DNA from: an uncultured Faecalibacterium sp.
Lineage (GTDB): Bacteria > Bacillota > Clostridia > Oscillospirales > Ruminococcaceae
Direction of reading: 5' to 3'
Assembly (NCBI GenBank): GCA_945982465.1
Contig: CAMFSB010000033.1
Location: 1 to 10,244, forward strand
DNA length: 10,244 bases
Position 1 is the first letter of the stretch. Each line of letters begins with the position of its first letter. A program made the position numbers and the translations under genes. A model generated the notes under the pieces. That model was not told where the DNA came from and did not search any database. It saw nothing but the letters and a program-made list of their open reading frames with translations. Shown here piece after piece: positions 1 through 6,869 of the stretch.

Positions 1-36
1 GGAATTCCACGCCGGGGTCAAGGGGGGCGACAGGCG

Positions 37-1542
37 TTAATCCAGCTCGGCGCCCAGTTCGGCTTCGATCACTTCGTGGCGGGCGGCAGCTTTCTTTTCT
101 GCAATGCGCTTTTGCACGCTGACCATTTCCTCTTTGGAAAGCGGGCAGAACTTCATGGCGACCAGCGTTACCACCCAGCCCAGAATGGGCAGGCCGAAGC
201 GGATGAACATCGTCAGCCAGAACACCGCCGGCGTGCACGGGTCGCCCGGCTGGGGCATGGTGGTGGTGTAGCCGATGAGCGCCACCGCGCCGGTGGCGAT
301 AACCGCGCTGAACGAGGTGATGAGCTTGTCGATCAGGCTGTAGGTGCCGGAAACCACGGCAGGGATGTACCGGCCGCTGCGGTCCAGCTCATAGTCGATG
401 GTATCGGCCATATACGAGGTGTTGGCGGTGGTGATGCACATGTTGGAGCCGTTTTGCAGCAGCGTCAGCACCACATACAGCAGCATCGGCACGCTGCCCA
501 TCACGGCGATCTGCCGCGGGTCGATGGCCACAAAGAAGGCCAGCGTCACCACCGAGATGCCCATGCTCACGCAGCTCCAGAAGGTGATGCCCTTTTTGCT
601 GCCATGTTTGCCCACATATTTTGCACTGAACGCGGCAAAGAAGATCGAGGGGATCATGCTGACCACCGTCAGGATGGTCGCCAGCCCCATATTGCCGATG
701 ATGATGCCGTTGAGCAGCGTGCCGATGATGGCCTGGCTGCCCACCTGCTGGGCGATCTTGTCCGATGCGTTGGAGGCAATGTAGCACTGCAGCGCCCGGT
801 TGTGGCGCAGTACCTCCGCCACATCTTTCAGCTTGAGGGGTTCCTGCTTGCGGGCAGTGCCCTTAAAGTTTTCCGGCGTGTCGTATTCGCTTACGCCGAT
901 GCACACCAGCACGGTGCCTACCGCGCCCATGCCAAGGCAGAGCCAGCAGGCGGCGGAGAGGAAGCCCTGGTTGTACTGGCCGCCGAATTTGGGCAGCAGC
1001 ACCACGTTCAGCAGCATCATCATGATCATGGGCACCAGATAGTTGAACGCTGTGGTCCACACACCGATGGTGGGGCGCTGCCGGGGATCATTGGTCATGA
1101 TGGCCGGGATGGTCTGGGCTGTCATGTTGGTAACCGTGTAGCCGAGGACATAAACCACATACAGGGCAGTGAACATCACCCAGCCAAAGCCCTTGCTGGA
1201 CATAAGGCTGAACATGCACGCAAGGCCCACCGCCTCGATCAGGAAGCCCGAGACCAGCAGCACCCGCAGCTTGCCGAAGCGGGTGGTGACCCGGTCGTAC
1301 ACACAGGCCAGCAGGGGGGCGGTTACGCCATCCAGGATGCGGGTCGCCGTAAGGATAACGCCTACCACCGCTGTGGACACGCCGTACCCGATGCTGGCCG
1401 AGTAGCTGGCCATACTGATGAGGGAATACACGCTCATGCCTACCAATGCGTTGCAGGCATACAGGATAATCTGCCACAGCTTGGCGCGGCGGTACTGCAC
1501 GCCGTCGATCTCGCTCTGGCTGGGTTTCTTTTTTCCAAACAT
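37..1542 (-). CDS. GPH-family (MelB-like) sugar:cation symporter, MFS fold
   Basis: This is a 501-residue integral membrane transporter of the glycoside-pentoside-hexuronide:cation symporter family. About 12 hydrophobic segments are visible. The N-terminal half carries the MelB-type signature RILDGVTAPLLACVYDR...GKLR at about residues 68-93. Asp71 and Asp83 correspond to the cation/sugar-site acidic residues of the family. A second family signature, ADTIDYEL followed by a basic/Gly segment and SGTYSLIDK, lies in the C-terminal half. The length is slightly above MelB (about 470) because of a charged C-terminal tail. The start is fixed by AAGGAGG at 1550-1556, 7 bases before the ATG. It diverges from the GH1 gene and sits beside the rhamnose operon, so uptake of rhamnose or a rhamnosyl/glucosyl glycoside is inferred. 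The substrate cannot be read from sequence. Confidence 0.9.
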   Translation of the reverse strand: MFGKKKPSQSEIDGVQYRRAKLWQIILYACNALVGMSVYSLISMASYSASIGYGVSTAVVGVILTATRILDGVTAPLLACVYDRVTTRFGKLRVLLVSGFLIEAVGLACMFSLMSSKGFGWVMFTALYVVYVLGYTVTNMTAQTIPAIMTNDPRQRPTIGVWTTAFNYLVPMIMMMLLNVVLLPKFGGQYNQGFLSAACWLCLGMGAVGTVLVCIGVSEYDTPENFKGTARKQEPLKLKDVAEVLRHNRALQCYIASNASDKIAQQVGSQAIIGTLLNGIIIGNMGLATILTVVSMIPSIFFAAFSAKYVGKHGSKKGITFWSCVSMGISVVTLAFFVAIDPRQIAVMGSVPMLLYVVLTLLQNGSNMCITTANTSYMADTIDYELDRSGRYIPAVVSGTYSLIDKLITSFSAVIATGAVALIGYTTTMPQPGDPCTPAVFWLTMFIRFGLPILGWVVTLVAMKFCPLSKEEMVSVQKRIAEKKAAARHEVIEAELGAELD

Positions 1543-1602
1543 GGGGATTCCTCCTTTTCATTTTGCCGGTCTGCGCCGACTGCTTCGCGTTTTGCTGTCT
1601 GG

Positions 1603-1611
1603 ATTATAGCA
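1603..1611 (-). promoter_or_regulatory. Extended -10 promoter for the GPH symporter gene
   Basis: On the minus strand the sequence reads TTGCTATAATCC: a perfect TATAAT (1603-1608) preceded by TGC, which is an extended -10 element. No good -35 is found at 16-18 bp, as is common for extended -10 promoters. Transcription would start near 1596, giving a leader of about 54 bases before the ATG at 1542. Confidence 0.6.
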
Positions 1612-1652
1612 AGGGGATCCTGCCGTATACGAGCACAGATCAAGGATCAAGC

Positions 1653-1719
1653 GCATAAATTCGCGGCCTCTCTTCAAATTCCGCAAACGCAGCAAAATTA
1701 TGCTTCAGTTTACCGATTC
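1653..1719. promoter_or_regulatory. Possible regulator-binding region with phased AAATTC cores
   Basis: AAATT(C) cores start at 1657, 1676 and 1695, exactly 19 bp apart, and a weaker GATTCG lies in the same phase at about 1715. The core resembles the AAA(G/A)TTC(G/T)C half-sites in the rhaB-regulator gap. The block lies between the two divergent promoters of the symporter and GH1 genes, where an activator would be expected. The assignment is tentative because AT-rich intergenic DNA can produce such matches by chance. Confidence 0.3.
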
Positions 1720-1725
1720 GTGCTC

Positions 1726-1753
1726 TTGTGTATGCAAAAACACGCGCTACAAT
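1726..1753 (+). promoter_or_regulatory. Putative sigma-A promoter for the GH1 gene
   Basis: TTGTGT (1726-1731) and TACAAT (1748-1753) are separated by 16 bp. They match the -35 and -10 consensus at 4/6 and 5/6 positions. Transcription would start near 1760 and give a leader of about 30 bases that contains the AAGGAGG at 1779-1785. Confidence 0.5.
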
Positions 1754-1791
1754 GTATTTACCGAACGAACCGCACCGCAAGGAGGAACGAT

Positions 1792-3078
1792 ATGAAACAA
1801 TTTGCACCGGAATTTTTCATCGGCGCGGCCACTGCCGCCCATCAGGTGGAAGGCAACAACGTCCACAGCGATTTCTGGGCGCAGGAGCACATGCAGCACA
1901 CCAGCTTTGTGGAGCCCAGCCTGGACGCGGTGGACCATTACAACCGCTACGAGGAAGACATCCGTCTGATGGCCAGCGCAGGGCTGAACGCCTACCGCTT
2001 TTCCATCGAATGGGCGCGCATCGAGCCGGAGGAGGGCCGCTTTGACGAAGCCGAGCTCGAACATTACCGCCGCGTGATCGCCTGCTGCCGGCACAACGGG
2101 CTGGAGCCGGTGGTAACGCTGCATCACTTTACCAGTCCGGCGTGGCTGATCGGCAAAGGCGGCTGGGAGGCCGAAACCACCCCCGCCGACTTTGCCCGCT
2201 ATGTGCGCTTTGTGATGGAACGGCTGGGCAGCGAGCTGCGGTATGTGTGCACCATCAACGAAGCCAACATGGGCCTGCAGGTGGCGGCCATTGCCAGGCG
2301 TTACCAGCAGCAGATGATGGCGCAGGCGGCCCGGGGCCAGGCAGACGGCAGCGTGCAGATGGGCCTGAACATGGAAAAGATGCTGGCCGGTCAGAAAGCC
2401 ATGGCTGAGGAAACGCTGCAGGTGTTCGGCGTGGCCAAAGCGGAATGCTTTACCAGCCCCCGCACGGCCCACGGCGACGAACTGGTGATGGAAGCCCACA
2501 AGGCCGCCCGGGCGGTGATCCGGCAGCTGTGCCCGCACATCAAGGTGGGGCTGACACTTTCGCTGCACGATATTCAGGCTTTGCCCGGCGGCGAGGCGCT
2601 TGCCCAAACAGAGTGGGACAACGAGTTCACCCATTATCTGCCCGCGCTGGAGGGCGATGACTTTTTGGGCGTGCAGAACTACAGCCGCAGCCGCTACGAC
2701 GGAACCGGCAGCCTGCCCGCCCCCGAGGGTGCCGAGCTGACCCAGATGAACTACGAGTTTTACCCCGCCGGGCTGGAGCATGTTCTGCGCACGGTGGCGC
2801 AGCGCTTCAAGGGCGACCTGATCGTGACCGAAAACGGCATTGCCACCGCCGACGACACCCGCCGCACGGCCTTTATCGAACAGGCGCTGACCGGCGTGCA
2901 AAGCTGCCTTGCCGACGGTCTGCCCATTAAGGGCTATTTCTACTGGAGCCTTTTGGATAACTTTGAATGGCAGAAAGGCTTTGCCATGCAGTTCGGCCTG
3001 GTGGCGGTGGACCGCGCCCACGGCCAGACCCGTGCCCCCAAGCCCAGCCTTGCCTATCTGGGCAGTTGGCGCGGCTGA
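1792..3078 (+). CDS. Glycoside hydrolase family 1 (beta-glycosidase)
   Basis: The 428-residue protein is a retaining beta-glycosidase of family GH1 with a (beta/alpha)8 barrel. Family landmarks appear in order: GAATAAHQVEG (11-21), YRFSIEWARIEP (68-79), LHHFTSPAWL (110-119), TINEAN with acid/base Glu157, VQNYSRSRY (294-302), VTENG with nucleophile Glu347, and YWSLLDNFEW (384-393). There is no signal peptide, so it acts in the cytoplasm on imported or phosphorylated glycosides. The start is fixed by AAGGAGG at 1779-1785, 6 bases before the ATG. At 428 residues it is somewhat short for GH1 (usually 440-480), and the acid/base motif reads NEAN where most members have NEP. Given its neighbours, a beta-glucoside of rhamnose or a rutinose-like sugar is a reasonable but unproven substrate. 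Beta-galactosidase or 6-phospho-beta-glucosidase activity is also possible. Confidence 0.92.
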   Translation: MKQFAPEFFIGAATAAHQVEGNNVHSDFWAQEHMQHTSFVEPSLDAVDHYNRYEEDIRLMASAGLNAYRFSIEWARIEPEEGRFDEAELEHYRRVIACCRHNGLEPVVTLHHFTSPAWLIGKGGWEAETTPADFARYVRFVMERLGSELRYVCTINEANMGLQVAAIARRYQQQMMAQAARGQADGSVQMGLNMEKMLAGQKAMAEETLQVFGVAKAECFTSPRTAHGDELVMEAHKAARAVIRQLCPHIKVGLTLSLHDIQALPGGEALAQTEWDNEFTHYLPALEGDDFLGVQNYSRSRYDGTGSLPAPEGAELTQMNYEFYPAGLEHVLRTVAQRFKGDLIVTENGIATADDTRRTAFIEQALTGVQSCLADGLPIKGYFYWSLLDNFEWQKGFAMQFGLVAVDRAHGQTRAPKPSLAYLGSWRG

Positions 3079-3112
3079 GCGCGGCACCGCCACACCCCGC
3101 TTTACCGCAAAA

Positions 3113-3152
3113 CCCGCCGCCGGCATCCCTGCACAGGGATGCCGGCGGCGGG
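3113..3152. terminator. Bidirectional hairpin terminator between GH1 and rhaD
   Basis: Perfect 19-base arms at 3113-3131 and 3134-3152 form a very GC-rich stem; the innermost pair probably opens to leave a 4-nt loop. For the plus strand it is followed by T-rich TTATTCT. For the minus strand it is followed by TTTT (AAAA at 3109-3112). It lies 35 bp after the GH1 stop and 45 bp after the rhaD stop, and would terminate both convergent units. Confidence 0.85.
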
Positions 3153-3196
3153 TTATTCTATGGGGGAAGAAAAAAGCATCCGCACGGCGGCGGCCC

Positions 3197-4036
3197 TTAT
3201 TCGGCCGGCTCCAAAAACGCCTCGTTGAGCGTAACGCCGAAGTCGCGGGCAATGGCACGCAGGGCGCTGTCGGGGATGGTCTGGCGCACATGGCCCTGCC
3301 CGGCCGAAAGCACCTTGACGTAAATTTCGGCCGCCTTTTCGATGGTATGGGCCAGGCCGAACGTAACGTCAAAATCCGGCCCGGAGGCAAACAGCCCGTG
3401 CTGCGCCCAGACGGCGGCCTGGTAGGTTTTCATCTTCTCGCTGGTAGCCAGGGCGATCTCCGCGCCGCCGGGCACCATCCACGGGCAGACGCCCACCCCC
3501 TCGGGGAACACCACCGGGCATTCGGTGGCGCTCTGCCACAGCGCGCGGGAAAAATCCCGGTCGGTCAGCGGCAGGATATAGGTAAGGGCGATCAGGTTAG
3601 TGGCATGGCAGTGGTAGATGACCCGGTTGGCGCCGCCCGTAGCCGCCTTGCGCACGCTGTGGTTCAGAAAATGGCTGGGGAATTCACTGGTGGGTTTAGC
3701 GCCGTTTTCCAGCCCCCACACAATGCGCCAGCTGTCGCCCGTTTCGCTGATCTCCACAATGCCGATGTTGGCGGCGGGGGCCGGCTCCACATTGCGGAAG
3801 AATTTGCCCGAGCCGGTGGTGATGAAATATTCGCCGGCCAGGTTATCCGCCTGCACGCCCATTTTCACCCATTCGCGGGGCGTCCGGTCAAAAAACGGGC
3901 GGCAGGCGGCCACATCGGCGTCCGTCATGCGGTAGGTCAGGTTGCCGCCGTTGCGCTCGTGCCAGCCCTGCTGCCAGCCATCGGTGCACATGCGGATAAA
4001 GCCTTTGAGACACGAAGTTTCCAGAATGCTGTTCAT
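3197..4036 (-). CDS. rhaD: L-rhamnulose-1-phosphate aldolase
   Basis: This class II (zinc) aldolase splits L-rhamnulose 1-phosphate into dihydroxyacetone phosphate and L-lactaldehyde, the last committed step of the phosphorylating rhamnose pathway in the cytoplasm. The protein has 279 residues (E. coli RhaD has 274). It shows the HERNGGNLTYR start region (26-36), GEYFITTGSGKFFRN (68-82), catalytic Glu118 in SEFPSHF, zinc-ligand histidines 142 and 144 in YHCHATN, and His213 in AQHGLF. These residues lie one position from E. coli Glu117, His141, His143 and His212. An in-frame ATG exists upstream at 4084. The ATG at 4036 is preferred because GAGGAG (4046-4051) is well spaced and the protein then aligns with the family. 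It is the last gene of rhaBAD, 44 bp after rhaA. Confidence 0.95.
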   Translation of the reverse strand: MNSILETSCLKGFIRMCTDGWQQGWHERNGGNLTYRMTDADVAACRPFFDRTPREWVKMGVQADNLAGEYFITTGSGKFFRNVEPAPAANIGIVEISETGDSWRIVWGLENGAKPTSEFPSHFLNHSVRKAATGGANRVIYHCHATNLIALTYILPLTDRDFSRALWQSATECPVVFPEGVGVCPWMVPGGAEIALATSEKMKTYQAAVWAQHGLFASGPDFDVTFGLAHTIEKAAEIYVKVLSAGQGHVRQTIPDSALRAIARDFGVTLNEAFLEPAE

Positions 4037-4080
4037 GGTGATTCTCTCCTCTCGGTGCGGGGCGCTGTGCCCCGGCTGTA

Positions 4081-5337
4081 TCATACGCGCTTACGCAAAA
4101 CATCTCGTTCATAGGCCTGCACCTGCGCCAGCCACTGGCCGTCGCCGGGTACGCCGGCGCGGCGGCAGTATTCGGCCCACACCTCGCCAAAGGGCAGGGT
4201 CTTGGCCTCCTCCTGCGCCACCAGCAGCTCGGTAAAGCGGCCCTCGTCCTGCATGGCCTTGAACGCGGCGTCCGGGGTGAGCAGCGCCTGCAGCAGCGCT
4301 TTCTGCACACTGCGGTAGCCCACCGTCCATGCCGCGATGCGGTTGATGGATGCGTCAAAGTAATCCAGCGCGATGTGTACGCGGCCGTCCAGCCCGCCGC
4401 AGCGCACGATCTCTCTGCAAATTTCCTGCGTCTCATCGTCCAGCCGCACCACATGGTCCGAGTCCCAGCGGATGGGGCGGGTGATGTGCAGCGCGATCTG
4501 CGGGAAAAAGGCCAGCAGGGCCGGGATCTTATCGCTCACCACCTCAGTGGGATGGTAGTGGCCGTTGTCCATCAGGGGGATACATTGATCCTGGTGCATG
4601 GCCGCGTATGCCAGCGAAAATTCGGCGCTGCCCACCGTGTAAGCCTCCACACCGATGCCGAACACCTTGGATTCGATGCAGGGCTTGACCTTTTCAAAGT
4701 CATAGGGCTCCGACAAGATCTCGTCGATGCTGGCCTTGTAGCGCTGGCGCGGGCCCAGGCGGTCGGCAGGGATGTCCTTGAAGCCGTCGCCCGTCCAGAT
4801 GTTCATGGTGCAGGGCTGCCCCAGCTCCTCGGCCAGATACTGGCTGATGCGGATGCAGGCTTTGCCGTGCTCGATCCAGAAGCGGCGGGTCTCCTCGTTG
4901 GGGCTGGCAAGGGTCAGCGGGTCGCATTTGGGGTGGCTGAAAAAGGTGGGGTTGAAGTCGGCGCCCAACCCCCGGGCCTTGCAGAACGCCACCCATTTGG
5001 CAAAGTGGCGCGGCGCAAGCTGGTCCCGGTCGGCCCACTCGCCCGGCTCAAAAATGGCGTAGCTGGCGTGCAGGTTGAGCTTTTTGGTGCCGGGGCAGAG
5101 CCTGAGCACCTGGTCAAGATCCGCCATCAATTCTTCGGGCGTGCGGGCGCGGCCCGGGTAATTGCCGGTGGTCTGGATGCCGCCGGTCAGCGGCTTGCCG
5201 GGGTCGGTGTCAAAGCCGCGCACATCGTCGCCCTGCCAGCAGTGCAGGCTGACAGGCACGGTTTGCAGGCGGGCCATGGCGGCGTCGGCGTCCACGCCGA
5301 AGGCGGCGTAGGCCCGTTTTGCGGTTTCGTAGCTCAT
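4081..5337 (-). CDS. rhaA: L-rhamnose isomerase
   Basis: The enzyme interconverts L-rhamnose and L-rhamnulose using divalent metal (Mn2+), in the cytoplasm. The 418-residue length matches E. coli RhaA (419). Family blocks are clear: VPVSLHCWQGDDVRGFD (27-43), the GIQTTGNYPG segment (53-62), NLHASYA (88-94), FNPTFFSHPK (128-137), ESKVFGIGVEAYTVGS (222-237), MDNGHYHPTE (256-265), HITRPIRWDSDHVV (284-297) and LDYFDASINRIAAW (324-337). The Glu, Asp and His residues in the last four blocks are the family's metal ligands. The ATG overlaps the rhaB stop codon (ATGA), and AAGGAGG at 5348-5354 lies inside the rhaB coding region, so the two genes are translationally coupled. No anomaly is seen. Confidence 0.97.
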   Translation of the reverse strand: MSYETAKRAYAAFGVDADAAMARLQTVPVSLHCWQGDDVRGFDTDPGKPLTGGIQTTGNYPGRARTPEELMADLDQVLRLCPGTKKLNLHASYAIFEPGEWADRDQLAPRHFAKWVAFCKARGLGADFNPTFFSHPKCDPLTLASPNEETRRFWIEHGKACIRISQYLAEELGQPCTMNIWTGDGFKDIPADRLGPRQRYKASIDEILSEPYDFEKVKPCIESKVFGIGVEAYTVGSAEFSLAYAAMHQDQCIPLMDNGHYHPTEVVSDKIPALLAFFPQIALHITRPIRWDSDHVVRLDDETQEICREIVRCGGLDGRVHIALDYFDASINRIAAWTVGYRSVQKALLQALLTPDAAFKAMQDEGRFTELLVAQEEAKTLPFGEVWAEYCRRAGVPGDGQWLAQVQAYERDVLRKRV

Positions 5338-6746
5338 TGCGGGTTTACCTCCTTGATCTCAAAGCTGGTTTTTACGGAGCTGCGGGCGGCCTGCAGATCC
5401 CGGAATTCGCCCGCAGGGATCAGCTGCACCATCCGGGTGCCCTGGGCCGTGCCTTCGGGGGGGCCGGCGAACACCGTCAGCCCGGTGGCATTGGCGGTAA
5501 GCTGGTTCAGGTAGGCGTCCTGGCTGCCGCCGCCCACAATGTTCAGGCTGGTATAGGTTTTGCCGGTGTGGGTCTGCAGCTTTTCGACGGCCGCTTTGTA
5601 ATCCTGCGCCAGCGAATTGTAGATGCACTGCATCACCTCGCCGGTGGAGGCTGGCTCCCGGCAGCCGTTCTGGACGCAGGCGGCCTTTATCTCGCCGATC
5701 ATACTGGCGGGGGCAAGGAACCGGGCGTCGTCCGGGTCGACCGTCCCCGTATCCTGGCGGGCTGCCTGTGCGGCGGCGATCAGCTCCGGGAACGCGGGCT
5801 TCCGGCCGGTTTTCTCGCCCAGTTCCCGCCGCACGGACTGGATCATCCACAGACCCATGATGTTTTTGAGAAAGCGGAACCGGTACTGGTACCCGCCCTC
5901 GTTGGTAAAGTTATCCGCGCAGCTGGCGGGCGTGGCGATGGGCTGCAGGTTTTCGACCCCCAGCAGGCTCCAGGTGCCGCTGGACAGCGTGACCGCGTAT
6001 TCATCCCGGGCGGGCACCGCCAAAAACGCCGAGCCTGTATCGTGGGTGGCGGGCAGGACGACCTGGCAGTCAAAGCCGGCTTTTTCCCGGATCCGGGGCA
6101 GCAGGCCGCCCAGCACGGTGCCGGGCGTTTTGATGGGCCGGAAAATGCGCCGCGGCAGGCCCAGCCGCCCGATCAGCTCCTCGTCCCAGTCTTTGCGCAC
6201 GGCGCTGACCAGCGCCGTGGTAGTGGCGTTGGTATACTCGCTGACCGCCGTGCCGGTGAGCCGGTAGTTCAGATAATCCGGGATCATCAAAAACAGTTCG
6301 GCCTGTTCCAGCTGCTCCGGGTACTCGTTTTGCAGGGCTGCCAGCTGATACACTGTGTTGAACGGCTGATACTGGATGCCGGTACGGGCATAGTGCTCAG
6401 CAAACGGGATGGGCAGCGTTTCGCGGATGCCGTTGGTGCGGGCGTCCCGGTACGCCACCGCGTCGCCCAGCCGCCGGCCCGCGCCGTCCAGCAGCACAAA
6501 GTCCACCGCCCAGGTGTCGATGCCCATGCTGACGGGCAAAAAGCCAGCCTCATAGCAGGCGCGCATACCGGCCAGCACCTGGTCGAACAGCCGGTCCACG
6601 TCCCAGCACAAATGGCCGTTTTTTGTAAAAATTCCATTTTCAAAGCGGTAGACTTCCCGCAGGCAGATGCGGCCATCCTGCACCCAGCCAGCAATATGCC
6701 GCCCGCTGGACGCGGCGATATCCACCGCCAAATAACAGGCTTGCAT
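5334..6746 (-). CDS. rhaB: Rhamnulokinase (FGGY sugar kinase)
   Basis: This kinase phosphorylates L-rhamnulose at O1 with ATP and is the first gene of rhaBAD. The 470-residue protein has the FGGY two-domain pattern. The N-terminal phosphate-binding motif is YLAVDIAASSGR (5-16), followed by GIDTWAVDFVLLD (75-87) and the IPDYLNYRLTG segment (155-165). The catalytic base is Asp236 in PATHDTGSAFLAVP, and SSGTWSL lies at 255-261. The adenine-side LNIVGGGSQ is at 401-409. The segment GPPEGTAQGT (428-437) departs from the usual EATA-x-GN seen in many RhaB proteins. The start has AGGAGGG at 6753-6759, 6 bases upstream. The TATAAT at 6787-6792 gives a short leader. Its 3' end overlaps rhaA by four bases. 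Confidence 0.95.
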   Translation of the reverse strand: MQACYLAVDIAASSGRHIAGWVQDGRICLREVYRFENGIFTKNGHLCWDVDRLFDQVLAGMRACYEAGFLPVSMGIDTWAVDFVLLDGAGRRLGDAVAYRDARTNGIRETLPIPFAEHYARTGIQYQPFNTVYQLAALQNEYPEQLEQAELFLMIPDYLNYRLTGTAVSEYTNATTTALVSAVRKDWDEELIGRLGLPRRIFRPIKTPGTVLGGLLPRIREKAGFDCQVVLPATHDTGSAFLAVPARDEYAVTLSSGTWSLLGVENLQPIATPASCADNFTNEGGYQYRFRFLKNIMGLWMIQSVRRELGEKTGRKPAFPELIAAAQAARQDTGTVDPDDARFLAPASMIGEIKAACVQNGCREPASTGEVMQCIYNSLAQDYKAAVEKLQTHTGKTYTSLNIVGGGSQDAYLNQLTANATGLTVFAGPPEGTAQGTRMVQLIPAGEFRDLQAARSSVKTSFEIKEVNPQ

Positions 6747-6786
6747 TGGCGTCCCTCCTGTTGTACTATGTTTGGTGACCGGTTTT

Positions 6787-6815
6787 ATTATAAGCGGCGG
6801 GCGGGGCGGTTTCCA
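6787..6815 (-). promoter_or_regulatory. Promoter of the rhaBAD operon
   Basis: On the minus strand, a perfect TATAAT occupies 6787-6792. A weak -35-like TGGAAA (6810-6815, 4/6 match) lies 17 bp further upstream. A weak -35 next to activator half-sites is typical of AraC-family-activated promoters. The start point near 6780 leaves about 33 bases of leader before rhaB. Confidence 0.65.
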
Positions 6816-6817
6816 TG

Positions 6818-6850
6818 CGGAAAGTTCGCAGCTTTTTTCGGAAAATTCTC
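6818..6850. promoter_or_regulatory. Direct-repeat operator, probable AraC-family binding site
   Basis: CGGAAAGTTCGC (6818-6829) and CGGAAAATTCTC (6839-6850) match at 10 of 12 positions. They are in the same orientation and exactly 21 bp apart, two helical turns. This is the layout of AraC-family half-sites such as araI1/araI2. The proximal copy ends 2 bp from the rhaB -35 region. The distal copy lies 19 bp before the regulator start codon, so the same sites may also autoregulate the regulator gene. That the protein encoded at 6870-7727 binds here is inferred. Confidence 0.6.
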
Positions 6851-6869
6851 ATTTACAGGGGGCCTTTGG

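Noticed and set aside
1..8. GGAATTCC palindrome at the window edge
   Set aside because: It contains an EcoRI site and could suggest a cloning edge, but an 8-base match alone is not evidence.
76..1791. Long plus-strand open frame continuing in frame into the GH1 gene
   Set aside because: It is antisense to the symporter gene, rich in His/Gly/Arg/Ala with no domain. The GH1 start at 1792 has its own strong ribosome-binding site and promoter.
1747..3390. Minus-strand 547-codon open frame opposite GH1
   Set aside because: Low-complexity His/Gly/Ala-rich translation typical of antisense frames in GC-rich DNA. It overlaps the GH1 gene and the end of rhaD.
4037..4084. Upstream in-frame ATG for rhaD (16 extra residues)
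   Set aside because: The extra residues overlap the rhaA stop and do not align with the family. GAGGAG at 4046-4051 is correctly spaced for the ATG at 4036.
5319..6869. In-frame upstream extension of the AraC-family regulator
   Set aside because: It is antisense to rhaB and crosses the rhaB promoter. The ATG at 6870 has a well-placed AGGGGG and gives a normal family length.
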